64,000 nucleotides of DNA from Saccharina japonica (taxonomy: Eukaryota; Sar; Phaeophyceae; Laminariales; Laminariaceae): assembly GCA_008828725.1 (NCBI GenBank), contig MEHQ01004316.1:1-64000 (forward strand), given 5' to 3'. Shown here in pieces: positions 19,295 through 29,637 of the stretch (position 1 is the stretch's first letter; every line of letters begins with the position of its first letter). The notes beneath the pieces were generated by a model. The model ran no database searches and was not told the DNA's origin. It worked only from the letters and a program-made list of their open reading frames with translations. The translations under genes and the position numbers were made by a program.

Positions 19295-19400
19295 AAAGTT
19301 AGGAGTCGTACACGGGTCTCGAACCCCGGACTCTTGTGTTGACAAGTCACGGGGCCACCTGTTACTCTACTCGTACAAGTTGTGTGTGCCTCCATGTTTT
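19295..19400 (-). repeat. tRNA-derived SINE-like block, copy 2
   Basis: Same block as 18395-18500 within the second tandem copy; it has the change CACGGGGCCACC in place of CGCTGCACCACC. Confidence 0.5.
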
Positions 19401-19969
19401 CTTTATATATAGTAGACGTACTGCAACTCTCATAATTTTATCTGTCTACTACGTTGTACTCGTACTCTTAACAAAACAATAAGTAGGGAGTCGTAAACTG
19501 GTCTCCAACCCCGGAATCTTGCGTTGACAAGTTGCTGACCCCCTATACAAAAATCAAGTCATTTCAGACCCACCATACAATTTCAAGTCAATCCAGACCC
19601 CCCATACAATTTCAAGTCATTTCAGAGCCTGTATGGGGGGTGTAAAATGACTTGATTTTTTATGGTGGGTTTGAAAGGACTTAAAATTGCATCGGGGGTC
19701 TAAAAAGACTTGGTTTTTGTATTGTGGCTCTGAAATGACTTGAAATTGTATGGGGGGTCTGGATTGACTTGAAATTGTATGGTGGGTCTGAAATGACTTG
19801 ATTTTTGTATAGGGGGTCAGCAACTTGTCAACGCAAGATTCCGGGGTTGGAGACCAGTTTACGACTCCCTTCTTATTGTTTTGTTAGAGTACGAGTACAA
19901 CGTAGCAGACTGATAAATTATGAGAGTTGCATTACGTCTACTATATATATAAAGAAAACATGGAGGCAC

Positions 19970-20060
19970 ACACAACTTGTACGAGTAGAGTAACAGGTGG
20001 TGCAGCGACTTGTCAACACAAGAGTCCGGGGTTCGAGACCCGTGTACGACTCCTAACTTT
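19970..20060 (+). repeat. tRNA-derived SINE-like block, copy 3 (inverted arm)
   Basis: Plus-strand version: TAGAGTAACAGGTGGTGCAG followed by GGGGTTCGAGACCCGTG. The relic is identical in the two palindrome arms here. Confidence 0.5.
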
Positions 20061-20639
20061 CTTATGTTTAAGTTAGAGTACAACGTAGTAGACAGATAAA
20101 ATTCTGAGAAATTGATGAAAAGTGCGAAAAAATGTAGACAAAATAAAATGCTGAGAATTTGATGAAAAGTGCAGACAAAATCAATAGTTTAATTAAGTAA
20201 GAAAACGGCCATGGCTATTTTGCGAGAGGTCCCTATGCTATCACGAGAGACTTGGTCAAAATTAGAAACTCACATTACCAATCCCCTCATATGCTCTGTT
20301 TTACGAGCCCGTCAGGTTGATTTTGATTGTTTTTTCGTGGATCGATAATTGCCACCGAGGAACATATATTCCAGGTTAAATTTTTACTGTGAGCGAAACC
20401 CAACTCTTAAAAACAAAGTACTAAAATCGTTTTTCATTCTCATCGGAAAGGCAATTCTCAATTAGGAAAATCGGCTGTTACATGTAATTCGATGCTTTGG
20501 TGGCGCGTAGTCTGTTGTTTTGTTGGTATGGTTGTATGAAAATCATTGTGGCAAAGGGTTGGTGTGCCGAATGTTGTAGAACAAGCTTCTTAGAGTTTAT
20601 CCGTTGCAGTGTTAAGGAGCAAACATGATAAATAATGTG

Positions 20640-20806
20640 CCGGGCACCCGGGTACCCGGTTGTTAGACGGGTACCCGGCTGTTAAACGGGTACCCGGGTA
20701 CCCGCCCAAAATAGACGTAAATACTCGCGAGTACCCGGGTATTTTTTTCCGATTTAAAAGGGAACCCGTTTAGGGCGGGTACTCGTCGGGTAACACCTCT
20801 ACCTTG
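20640..20806 (-). mobile_element. hAT-like transposon end (right arm, mirror of 17651)
   Basis: Reverse complement of 17651-17815, ending GGGTAACACCTCTA. Confidence 0.5.
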
Positions 20807-21300
20807 CAGTGCTCGCGGGGAGCATGAACAGAGGATGTTTTCTACAAGTAGATTCCGTGGCGGATCATTTGCGGCCCGAGAGATATTGCTGAACAACCTT
20901 TTGGGACAACCAACAACTCGTTTTTGCGGCTTTCCGCCTCCCCTGACGAGTCGCCCACCCGCGCACCAGCAGGCGGTGGAAGAGGCATCCACACCTCAGG
21001 CAGATCATACAGGTCATACAGATCATACAGATCATACAGATCATATGAATAATATAATCATACAGATCATACAGATCATGATCCAGATCATACAGTTCCT
21101 CACCCGCCGTAGGCTGTTAGAGGCTGTGCAGGGTCATCTGCATACACAGTACGCGACAGATGTTAAGAATCTGATCATTAAAAACTTGAGACTGAGATTT
21201 TGGGAGAAAAATAAGAATGCGGCCTCTCTGTACTGAACTTAGTGTGGAACACACTCAGTCTTACACAATAACTCCAGTCTGGCCAAAAACAAGAGATTTC

Positions 21301-21390
21301 TTAACCCATTCTAGAACTGAAAAACAAAATCTCACACTAATTTCAAGTGGTTTGTCCCCAACTAGGGGGGGGCAGTTCTCAAGGGGTTAA
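21301..21390 (-). mobile_element. 90-bp TTAA-flanked MITE, mirrored copy
   Basis: Reverse complement of 17061-17150, in the right palindrome arm; both TTAA tips are kept. Confidence 0.7.
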
Positions 21391-21847
21391 CATCTGTCGC
21401 GTACTGTACGACCGTACTGTGTGTACTACTGTAGTACACACCCAGCCCAGGAAACTTGTGTTGCAGTATCATATATACGTAGATCATAGAGGTCTCACGG
21501 TACATACGCACATATTATACGAACTCCCACCCGGCAACATGCCCCTTAAGAACCGGTCCCTCTTTTTTGGGGACAAACTACTTGGAATCAGTGTGGGGTC
21601 ATTTTTCAGTTCTGACACAAGAATGGAATTCCGACGATTTTGGTATCAACCCCTCAAGAACCGGTCCCCCGTTTTTGGGGAAAAACTACTTGGAATTAGT
21701 GTGGGATCGTTTGTACAGTTTTTCGAGTGTCTCCGATATCCCAAAGGAACAAGAAAAAAACCCAACTCGCTGGTTCGATTTCAATTCCGACATGGTGGCG
21801 AGTGTGGATCTGTTTTTACCTTTTGTTGTGTTTACCCGTCGATAACT

Positions 21848-23333
21848 CCCGAAATAATCTGCAAACATCAGTCTCGACATCGTATCTCTCCCCACCGTGA
21901 CTGAATGTTTTACTGCTTCAACTGGTGCTGCCATGTTATCAACACATACATCATAAAGGTCACTAGGTGGTAGCGTGCATTCCTTTGCAACTCTTTGTAA
22001 AATATCCACCTCATTCGATATTTCCCCGCCCAACATCACAGCACTCCTATTATAGCATATCCGTCAATTTTTCAATATTCTCCACGTCTTTCCTCTTATC
22101 CCATTCCCCACAACTTTTCCCACAGGCCATTCGTGCATACTACTGTGTCATAGGCCTTCTGAACGTTTCGAAATAAACAATATGTTGTTAGCGACGCGTC
22201 TTCTCCACATTGTACTATCTCACCTAACCTGTATATATGGTCTACGCGGCTACGGTTTCGCCTAAGCCCCGCCTGCCCTTCGGATATGTTATATCTCTCC
22301 TCTATTGTGGTTCCCATCCTATCGACCAACTCATTCATCATGCTAAGCCTACGGTGCGGAGTTGCGTTATCCCTCTATAGTTCCCCGGGTCAGTTTTGCC
22401 TCCTTTCTTGAATAAGTTTACTACTATTAAGAATCCTTTTCTCCATCTCTTAGGCGCATGCTCGTTTTTCCATACCCAAGTACAAACCACATGGTAAGCA
22501 CTCCTTCTACCCCATATTTCATATACGTTTCACAATTTCGTCTACCCTTGATACCTTCATATTCTTAAGTTAGCAACACATTTATTTACTCCTTCATGAC
22601 CTCTCTCTCCTGCTGAACTACTTTCTTCGCACTTTGATGTATCTACGTTCTCCTTTGCCCAAGCGTTGATTTCCTTGTCGGATTATGCGTCAAAATCCTC
22701 GATGGTTGTGGGCGTTTCTAGCTTGTAGTAATGCTTTACTACTCGTACGTATACTTCGTACATACAGCAGTACTGCCCTCTTCCCATTCGAAGTACCGAC
22801 CATTTTAGCTTTTTATGCTCCTAAGTGTAGCTATTCCCGTGTCTGCCTCTCCTGCCTGTTTGCTTAGTATTCCTTGTATCCGTACCCACACCTACTTCAT
22901 TCCACCGTCAAACTATTAGTTTGTGCTATTAACCACGTTTTTCCATATTCCCTTATTTATCATATTTTGACTTTATTTTTAGCTACAGTGTACTCCTCAC
23001 ATCCTGCCGTGGTTTTAGTCCTATGTCTTGCGTGTACCTCACTCCTTACTCTTATTGCCTCTGTTTCTCCCCATCCCGCTATGTTATACTGCTCTGTAGC
23101 CTGCTACCAGGCATCAACTTCCCCCCTATGACATTACTTGCTACTTTATTGGCCAATTGTTCCCATCCTTCTACAACTCTCGCTCACGCACTTTCAATAT
23201 CGTTCTTTGCTGTACCTATGCTTTCCAACAGCTGGGAACATTACTGTGCTTTGGCCATCTGTTTGTGGAACTTTATATGATTTTATTTTACTTCTAGATT
23301 ATCTACTCTCGTCTGATTGTTGCCTGTCCACAT
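21848..23333 (-). pseudogene. LINE fragment: reverse transcriptase N-terminal half, strongly decayed
   Basis: The minus strand aligns by eye with the LINE protein of 37159-40023. From the right: QTRVDNLEVK near 23310; many frames broken through 22400-23300; then ISEGQAGLRRNRSRVDHIY and TTYCLFRNVQKAYDTV at 22150-22300. On the left, LGGEISNEVDILQRVAKECT and LMFADYF (catalytic FADD now FADY) lie at 21860-22030. It starts near the endonuclease/RT junction and stops in the RT palm, so both ends are lost. Numerous stops and frame changes make it clearly older than the copies at 37-42 kb. Its right end nearly touches the hAT-like element at 23341. Confidence 0.75.
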
Positions 23334-23340
23334 AGTAGGG

Positions 23341-24852
23341 CAGGGCTGTTCGCGGGTCACGTCAAACCCCACGGGTCAGGTCGGCTCGGGTCGGGTCAGC
23401 TGACCCGACCCGACCCGCGAGAATTATGAGATATCGGGTCATGACCCTACCCGACCCGCGAAAAATTGAGATGTCGGGTCATGACACGACCCGACCCGCG
23501 ACATTTTTGAGATGTCGGGTCATGACCCGACCCGACCCGCGAGAGTTTGGAAAGCTCTTGACCCGACCCGACCCGACCCGTGAGATTTGCAAATCTCCTG
23601 ACCCGACCCGACCTGACCCGTGAGATTTTGAACACCTCCTGACCCGACCCGACCCGACCCGCCAGATACCGATTAACCCGTGAAACGGGTTTCATACGGG
23701 TCGGGTCGACTGGACCCGTGATATTTCTCGTGGGTCAAAAACAAAAACTCGCGGGTCCAAACCTGTCGCAGTCGTTGCTCGTTTGTCCGTTGGTTGGGCC
23801 TTGGTCCCTCATAATATTCCTAGAGTGTCGTGCTTGTTTGTGTTTTTTTTTTTTGTGTTTTTTAGGTTCAGTTTCATAATTTGTGATGTGTGCTCCCGAA
23901 GATCTTCGCGAATAGAAATAAAGGTAGACCCACATCCCGCACATTGCCGTGCCTACCACGCTTTTTTCTCGGGCCGACCTGATAGCTCTGACCCAAGATA
24001 GCTTCTACTTCCGCCCCGGAAAGCGGGCAGACTATGCCGTCTCCGGCGAGGGCATCCGTACTAATGTATCCATGTGTTTGTGGTCTGCCTTATTGTTACT
24101 TAGCGTTACTGCTGCTGCTGCTGCTGCCATTTTTTATCTTCTTGTACCCTGCATTGATTTGTGGCCTGTCTGTTGTGGATTTGGAGGATGTGTGAGCATG
24201 ATGAGATACTGCTGTGTGGTGACATCCGACCAGGAGTTCGGCAAACGTTTGCCTGATATGTAGTATACTGCTGTACAAGGTATACAGTATGATCGTTCTG
24301 CACGCTATGATATGCACTCTCGGGGTATCGACACGACGGGCAGGACGTGGTAAGGTTAAAGGCTTGGGACCCGTGGGTCCGACCCGCCGCTGAGACGAGA
24401 GTGGCCCTCGGGCAGGAAGTGGTAATTTAGAAAACATACGGTCCTGCGGGCCTGATCCGCGGATTCGACCCACGGGTCCGACCCGCGGGTCAACGGAAAA
24501 CAACTCGCGGATCATTATGGCCCGACCCGCGAGTGACCCGTTTCTCGCGGGTCATGACCCGACCCGACCCGCGATTTTTTTTAGATGTCGGGTCATGACC
24601 CGACCCGACTCGCGAAAAATTGAGATGTCGGGTCACTGACCCGACCCCACTCGCGAAAATTTTGAGATATCGGGTCATGACCCGACCCGACCCGACCCGA
24701 CCCGACCCGCGAGATTTGCAAACCTCTTGACCCGACCTGACCCGACCCGGGAGATGTTGAACACTTGCTGACCCGACCCGACCCGACCCGCGACATTTTG
24801 AACACCTCCTGACCCGACCCGCGGGTCGGGTCATGACCCGCGAACAGCCCTG
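23341..24852. mobile_element. hAT-like non-autonomous transposon, 19-bp perfect terminal inverted repeats
   Basis: Left tip CAGGGCTGTTCGCGGGTCA and right tip TGACCCGCGAACAGCCCTG are exact reverse complements. A CAGGG start is the hAT consensus. Dense subterminal GGGTCGGGTCATGACCCG arrays occupy 23360-23720 and 24400-24840, again typical of hAT elements. The ~700-bp centre has no transposase frame; it contains a (CTG)6 run at 24109-24126. The 8 bp flanking each end (TAGTAGGG left, AAAAAAAG right) do not match, so the target duplication is lost or the element was rearranged. Confidence 0.75.
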
Positions 24853-25557
24853 AAAAAAAGGGGTTGGAGGAGGGAGCGGGGGGGGGGGCTTCAGGGCTTT
24901 TGCTTCTTGTTCCCGTCGCTGCGCAACTGGATCACTGCACTAATATTGCGTGTTAAGTTACAGTGGCAACAAACACCTTGCACTTCTGTCGAATTTGAAG
25001 TAACGACGGCATTATTATCCGTTGTGCTGACACGACAAAATAAGAAGACCGCCCACTGCTTCGTCAGGCTCGGACGCAAAACGACAAGGAGGGTGAGAGG
25101 GAGGTGTGCTGTCGTTTCCGACGATCCACAGCCCACACCTTGCACACCCAAAACATTGAAATGAACATGACCCGGCTGCACCGAAATACGTTCGAAACAA
25201 AACACAAAATGTACACCCTCCATTCTATTGTGAGAAATGGAGGGAAATGACGTTACGGTTAAGGCGGTTTTCACCTTTTACGCCATGCAACCCACTGTAT
25301 TGTTATTAAACAAACAAAATGGGGGAGAGCTGTGGTAACACCAGCGTGCATGCGTTCACAACCCATACTACTATGTTTTAGCACTGCTGTGACAGTGACT
25401 CACGATCATCAACACTAAAAGATTATCGAGGAACTACAGACGGGGAGGGCGGCGTAGGGTGAGTGCGCGGACAACCGTGAGGCGGGGGGGGGCACCGACA
25501 CACTTCAACGACTCCCGATACAGAACATGTCGGATTCGTGTAGCATTCAACCATCCG
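24853..25557. other. Spacer with G-runs, no gene seen
   Basis: A-run and GGGGGGGGGG tract just after the hAT-like element, then unremarkable sequence with short unsupported frames on both strands (24891-25274 minus, 127 codons, no motif). Confidence 0.4.
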
Positions 25558-27875
25558 TTAGAGACCGTGACGTTCCATCAACCCTTCAATTTCCTTCCAG
25601 AGCCCATCACGCATTCGCTTCAAAATCAGTAAGTGCGTTTGGTCCGCGTCCCCCCCCTTCTGTTCCTCCTCTAAAATATTCTTGGCGTACTGACCACTGA
25701 CCGTGCAGCTTCGTGCGTTTGTCCAGCACATCCCAGTGGGCGCCGGCACTGTCCTCCGTACTCGCGCAACTGGGTTGCGGTTTAAATGCCTCTACTACCG
25801 ATGCCACCATCTCCTGAAAGTTGGCGGTCGTAACGAAACCACCAAGAACTTCAGCCTTCACCTCCTTCGCGCTAGTTCCAACTGAAACACTGGCGTTCTT
25901 GGCCCTGCGGTTCGTGTCGGCCCTACGTTTCCGGTCGCCCTCCGCCGTTCCCGTCGATCCCGCTCCCTCCGAGGCCCCACTGGTACCGCAAAGCTTTCTC
26001 GCCACATCGTCCGGCAGGAGGGTGGTGCACACTTCGACGAGTGTGGGGTACTTGAGAACAGCTTCGCCAAAGAGGAAGACGTTGCGGTTTTCTGGAGGTG
26101 GAGGATTTTTGGCGAAAAGGATCGAGTGGGCGCGCGCAGGATTCACGTCTTTTGATTTTCGTTGCCTGCATGTGCATGTCGGTGGGAATTCGAAGTCAGA
26201 TATTATCATAATCGATATGTGAAAGACGTTTGAAACAACTGATCGCGACGGCCGGCGTGTGCACGTCCACAACCCTACACTACTATTATTTGGCTCGACT
26301 CTCCGCATTGCAGTTGCAGCACACCATGTGTCATTATGTGATTATTACGTTATTCATAATAATTAAAATACACCGAGCGAACAACGGTCCAACAGCAACT
26401 TCAAACAAAAACAAAGTCACTGATGGCAATGTATGTGGGGCGGAGAAAAACGTCGACCGCGCGGGCTTGATGCTACTACTATTTATGTCCTCTCCATTGG
26501 TTGCGGGGGACTCCACGCCTTGTACAACTGGCTTTTGATATCGCCTCGGGTGGTCATGATGGTGGGTGCCGTCGAAATACATGTTTCTGCCTTCGAGGCA
26601 TCGTAGGCGCAGAGAAAGGCAAGTAGCCATAGTACACTGCCGATAAAGTTTTACTATTGTGAACTCTGGCGTTGTTCCTGTACTATACAGGAATCCCAAG
26701 TTAGTCGCGTACAGCTCCCATCGCTCACCACCACTGAAACTCCTCCAATTGTTGTGGCTCCCAGACTGCTTGAATTTGTCGTGCGCCGGATTCCATGCCG
26801 CCTTCACCTCGTTGAAAATATCACACAGCTTTTCCGGTGTGGCGTTGGCCATTGTGACCTTGTTCTCGTCGATGTTGCCCACATAGGGGTCTGATGATAT
26901 CCTGGGGACCTGCGTTTGTTATAGTGGCAGATAATGTGAGCGATGTACTACTCTCTTCGTTGGTGAATTTTTTCGTATATAGATGGTGCACGCGGCCGAA
27001 CATTTTTTACAGGTACACCAAAAAGTACAAAAATATTGTACTGCGCTGACACAATACTATGCATCGACTCACACCCCAGTGCTAAGCGACAAACACTCGT
27101 CATACATGCTGACTACAGTCGGGTACACGATTTAAGAGCGTCTGGGATAGGAGAATACGGAGTTGAGGGCTGTAAAATCGTCTTGTCATAACTTGTGACG
27201 CCTATGCTGGTGTATAATTACTACGCCTGTCCTAACACATATATGATACACAAGCTAAAATAGGAGCTGGGTTGAGGTAAGAGTAGCAAAACAGGCGGGT
27301 TAACAGGTGCGCTGAAGTCGGGTACCGCACTTGTACTACTATGTATATAAACAGCAGTCACCTTCAACTCTTTGTTGCGGTAGTCTTCCGCAATGCCGAC
27401 CCAAACCCCGCGTTTCTTCCCCGTCTGCTTGTTGTCCAGAACTCTCCTCGTACACGACAGCCGGGACTGGAAAAATAGATGCCGGTGCTTGTCGGAAATA
27501 ACCAAGCCCAGTATCCGCATAAACAAGTGCTTCGACCTACGGGTGTTGGGGGTGGTCTCAGCCTCCTCCCCGTCCTCTCCGTCTTGCTCCTTGATGGCGG
27601 CGAGCACATCATACGCTAGATACTATTTGCCTCCGAACTTCACGGTAGTGGTTTCGTCGACAGAAAACCCAGTCCTCTTCATGGCCGCGCGAAGCGTAAG
27701 AAGGACACCGCCCGGGATAGACGCTGACGGGATAGGCGCTGACGGGATAGGCGCTGACGGGGGAGGTGGGCTCGAGAGACTTGGGGGCTCTTCATGTTCG
27801 CCACCTGTGTTCGAAACGCAGTGAGCACCGGGGGAGGGAGCAAACTTCAATAGGGTTGCGCAGCAGCTGTAGTCC
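25558..27875 (-). pseudogene. Unrecognised multi-exon protein-coding gene, now broken; possibly transposon-associated
   Basis: Three blocks on the minus strand read as protein. Block 1, ~27875-27363, ends EDYRNKELK at a donor AAG/GTGACT and contains TGFSVDETTTVKFGGK and SKHLFMRILGLVISDKHRHL. Block 2, 26909 to ~26640, follows an acceptor CGCAG and contains PYVGNIDENKV, LCDIFNEVKAAWNPAHDKF and SGSHNNWRSFSGG. Block 3, 26091-25558, follows an acceptor CCAG and contains NVFLFGEAVLKYPTLVEV, LLPDDVARKLCG and a charged C-terminus ending IEGLMERHGL. Two lesions are visible: an in-frame TAG right after KFGGK (27629-27631 region), and a 7-bp tandem duplication (ACTGACC twice, 25689-25702) that shifts the C-terminus. 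The helical, W-containing layout resembles Myb/SANT-like DNA-binding ORFs of DNA transposons, but I cannot name the family. Confidence 0.5.
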
Positions 27876-28909
27876 TCCGTGTACGAGTACGTATAATGCT
27901 ACATTCGTTAGCTGGGAGTGAGCCAAAATTACCGACTAATGTCGAAGGTGCCGGTAACCAACCCAACGCCTTTAGCGACTATCGGCAAGTCGGCTGGGAA
28001 ATAGCCAGGCGATTCAGCTCTCGCCAGTCCCGAACGGAGGGTGGCCCGCCCAACTAGAAACACATATAACCTGCAATCAAAGATCCTTCCTACAAGCATG
28101 GAAACCCGATAAAGAGTAAGATAGTCGGCACCTCCCTTCCAGTACTGCATGCAGTATTTTTAATGCCTGTTCTGTAAACGTACCTAAATTTTGCTGAGTG
28201 TTTGAACCCACGAGAGGAGTGCGGTCCTAAAAGGGTACGTACGCGTACATAGTTGTTTTGTTTTGGTTTTATTACTTAGTACTACCTGGTACAGCAGTAT
28301 ACAGTACACACCAGAGTGTAACGTACGAGGTACGTCGTACACGATATAAGTAAGAAATACACCTTACCTGTAGTTCGTATGCCCGTCCGAGGATCTATAA
28401 AAGTGTGTACCTGCCGTGCAAGCTTGAGCTTGCTGAACATATGATACGTTCAACAAGAAACACATTAGACGGATCATATATGTGCCACACAGACAGATAA
28501 ACCCCGGAGATGTAGAATGTGTGGGATCTAGATCACATTTCACTCTGCACTATGTAAATCTTATACACATTTTGGCCTGGGGGGGATGAATATGATTTAT
28601 AAAATATTTCGCACATCTTTGCCTGCGTGAGATCTGTACGATCTACATATTATGCACTGATTTTCCACACCAGCCACAAAGGATCTAGATAATGTACATC
28701 ATGATCTGTCAAAGGTGTGTAACATTCACAATCGTACGAACTCGTATCATACGAAAGTACGAACTTGGTGCTCACCGTTCTCACCATCAACAAAGAGGTC
28801 ATCCATGTACGGGCTCGTACTCCTATTGTTAGTGTTGTCCATAGCAACGAGCGCTTCAGCAATCTTCTGTGTATCCTTCACCCTCGTCATGCGTGGGATG
28901 CTCCTCACG
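27876..28909. other. Spacer or intron, no gene seen
   Basis: AT-rich, with GTAC-rich stretches (28230-28350). No frame with recognisable content. If the locus 25558-27875 and the frame at 28910-29569 belong to one minus-strand gene, this would be its first intron; the sequence does not prove that. Confidence 0.35.
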
Positions 28910-29569
28910 CTACACGCTCCACCGAGAGTAGGGCTTGGCAGCCAAGCGACGGAGCGCTTTGTTTCGCGCTGCTATGCAGCGAGCAGAAACGTCGTCCGGA
29001 GGTGAGCTAGCACACACTTCAAGCTCCACAGCCGGCGCTCCTACGTCCGTTGGAGTGCAACAGCCGGGCGACTTCTTGTTGGGCTTCGTCGACAAGTCCG
29101 GTTCACTCAGCCAAGAAGGGTCTAGCGGCGGTGGCGGGGGCAGGTTCCGGAGAGCACTCGATCTCAAATCAGGGTCAGACTCGTCTGATGACAAGGAGCC
29201 TGCATCACACTTGCCTTGAACAACTTCGCAGCTCTTACTGTTGCTACTGCTGTTGCTGTTGTCGTCCCGGGGCTCCATGCTTCCAGAACCATTGCTCGAA
29301 GAACCTCCCTGACCTTTCGCGGCTACCCCCCCCCCCTCAGTCCGCCGGGCCATCGAAGAGATGGTGCTGCTGTGAGTGGTGCTGCCTGTTGCCTCGCCCT
29401 CGCTTGCAGCCACATTTACGCGCGTTTTCAACCCTGAAAACCCAGGCATCAACTTGCGCACTGGGGCCGCCCTCGGCCTGCTGTTGCTGTTGTCCATGCT
29501 ATCGCCGGGTTGCAGGAACCTACTTGGCTTGGGTGCTTTCCTCTGCGGCCTTACAGGTTGTTCGCTCAT
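28910..29569 (-). CDS. Hypothetical low-complexity protein, probable first exon
   Basis: A 219-residue frame from MSEQPVRPQRKAPKPSRF. It is rich in S, N, G and P: a run of SSSNGSGS, NSNSSSNSKS, an acidic SSDESDPDL, a proline run (LPPPPPLDPSWL) and a helical C-terminus (ARCIAARNKALRRLAAKP). No domain or signal peptide. The non-repetitive, non-stop composition with clear charge blocks suggests real coding rather than a shadow. The frame could run 60 codons further upstream, but that part crosses a T-run and the hAT-like element at 29638; the Met at 29569 is therefore the preferred start. A disordered, possibly nuclear protein is a guess. It may continue into further exons to the left. Confidence 0.4.
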   Translation of the reverse strand: MSEQPVRPQRKAPKPSRFLQPGDSMDNSNSRPRAAPVRKLMPGFSGLKTRVNVAASEGEATGSTTHSSTISSMARRTEGGGVAAKGQGGSSSNGSGSMEPRDDNSNSSSNSKSCEVVQGKCDAGSLSSDESDPDLRSSALRNLPPPPPLDPSWLSEPDLSTKPNKKSPGCCTPTDVGAPAVELEVCASSPPDDVSARCIAARNKALRRLAAKPYSRWSV

Positions 29570-29637
29570 GCTTGCTCTGTGGCGACGCCGGGGCTGCGAG
29601 TGTGGTGTTGTTTTTTTTTTTTTAACATGGAAAAAAA

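Larger units (their letters stand above)
17935..19626 (+). repeat. Direct tandem duplication, ~795-bp unit, inside the palindrome
   Basis: 17935-18729 and 18829-19626 are near-identical (both start AACAGACTACGCGCC and end at TTCAAGTCATTTCAGA). The second copy stops exactly where the inverted arm begins (19627-19630). It contains a run of (AAGTCATTTCAGACCC)-like ~33-bp imperfect repeats at 18650-18810 and 19550-19800. Confidence 0.85.
16739..21712. repeat. Large palindrome: ~2.09-kb inverted arms around a ~0.8-kb spacer
   Basis: 16739-18828 and 19630-21712 are reverse complements with only scattered differences and small indels. Every element of the left arm recurs mirrored on the right: MITE array, TTAA MITE, decamer repeat, hAT-like end and tRNA-like block. 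The spacer 18829-19626 is itself a direct copy of 17935-18729. Flanks outside the arms do not match. Either a genuine inverted duplication or an assembly fold-back; the arms differ at several sites, which argues against a purely artificial reverse copy. Confidence 0.9.

Noticed and set aside
23360-23720. GGGTCGGGTC arrays as telomere-like or G-quadruplex gene regulators
   Set aside because: They are bounded by perfect hAT-like terminal repeats and mirrored at the other end, so they are better explained as transposon subterminal repeats.
28564-28862. A short minus-strand frame as a further exon of the neighbouring gene
   Set aside because: No splice sites or motif; probably intronic or intergenic.
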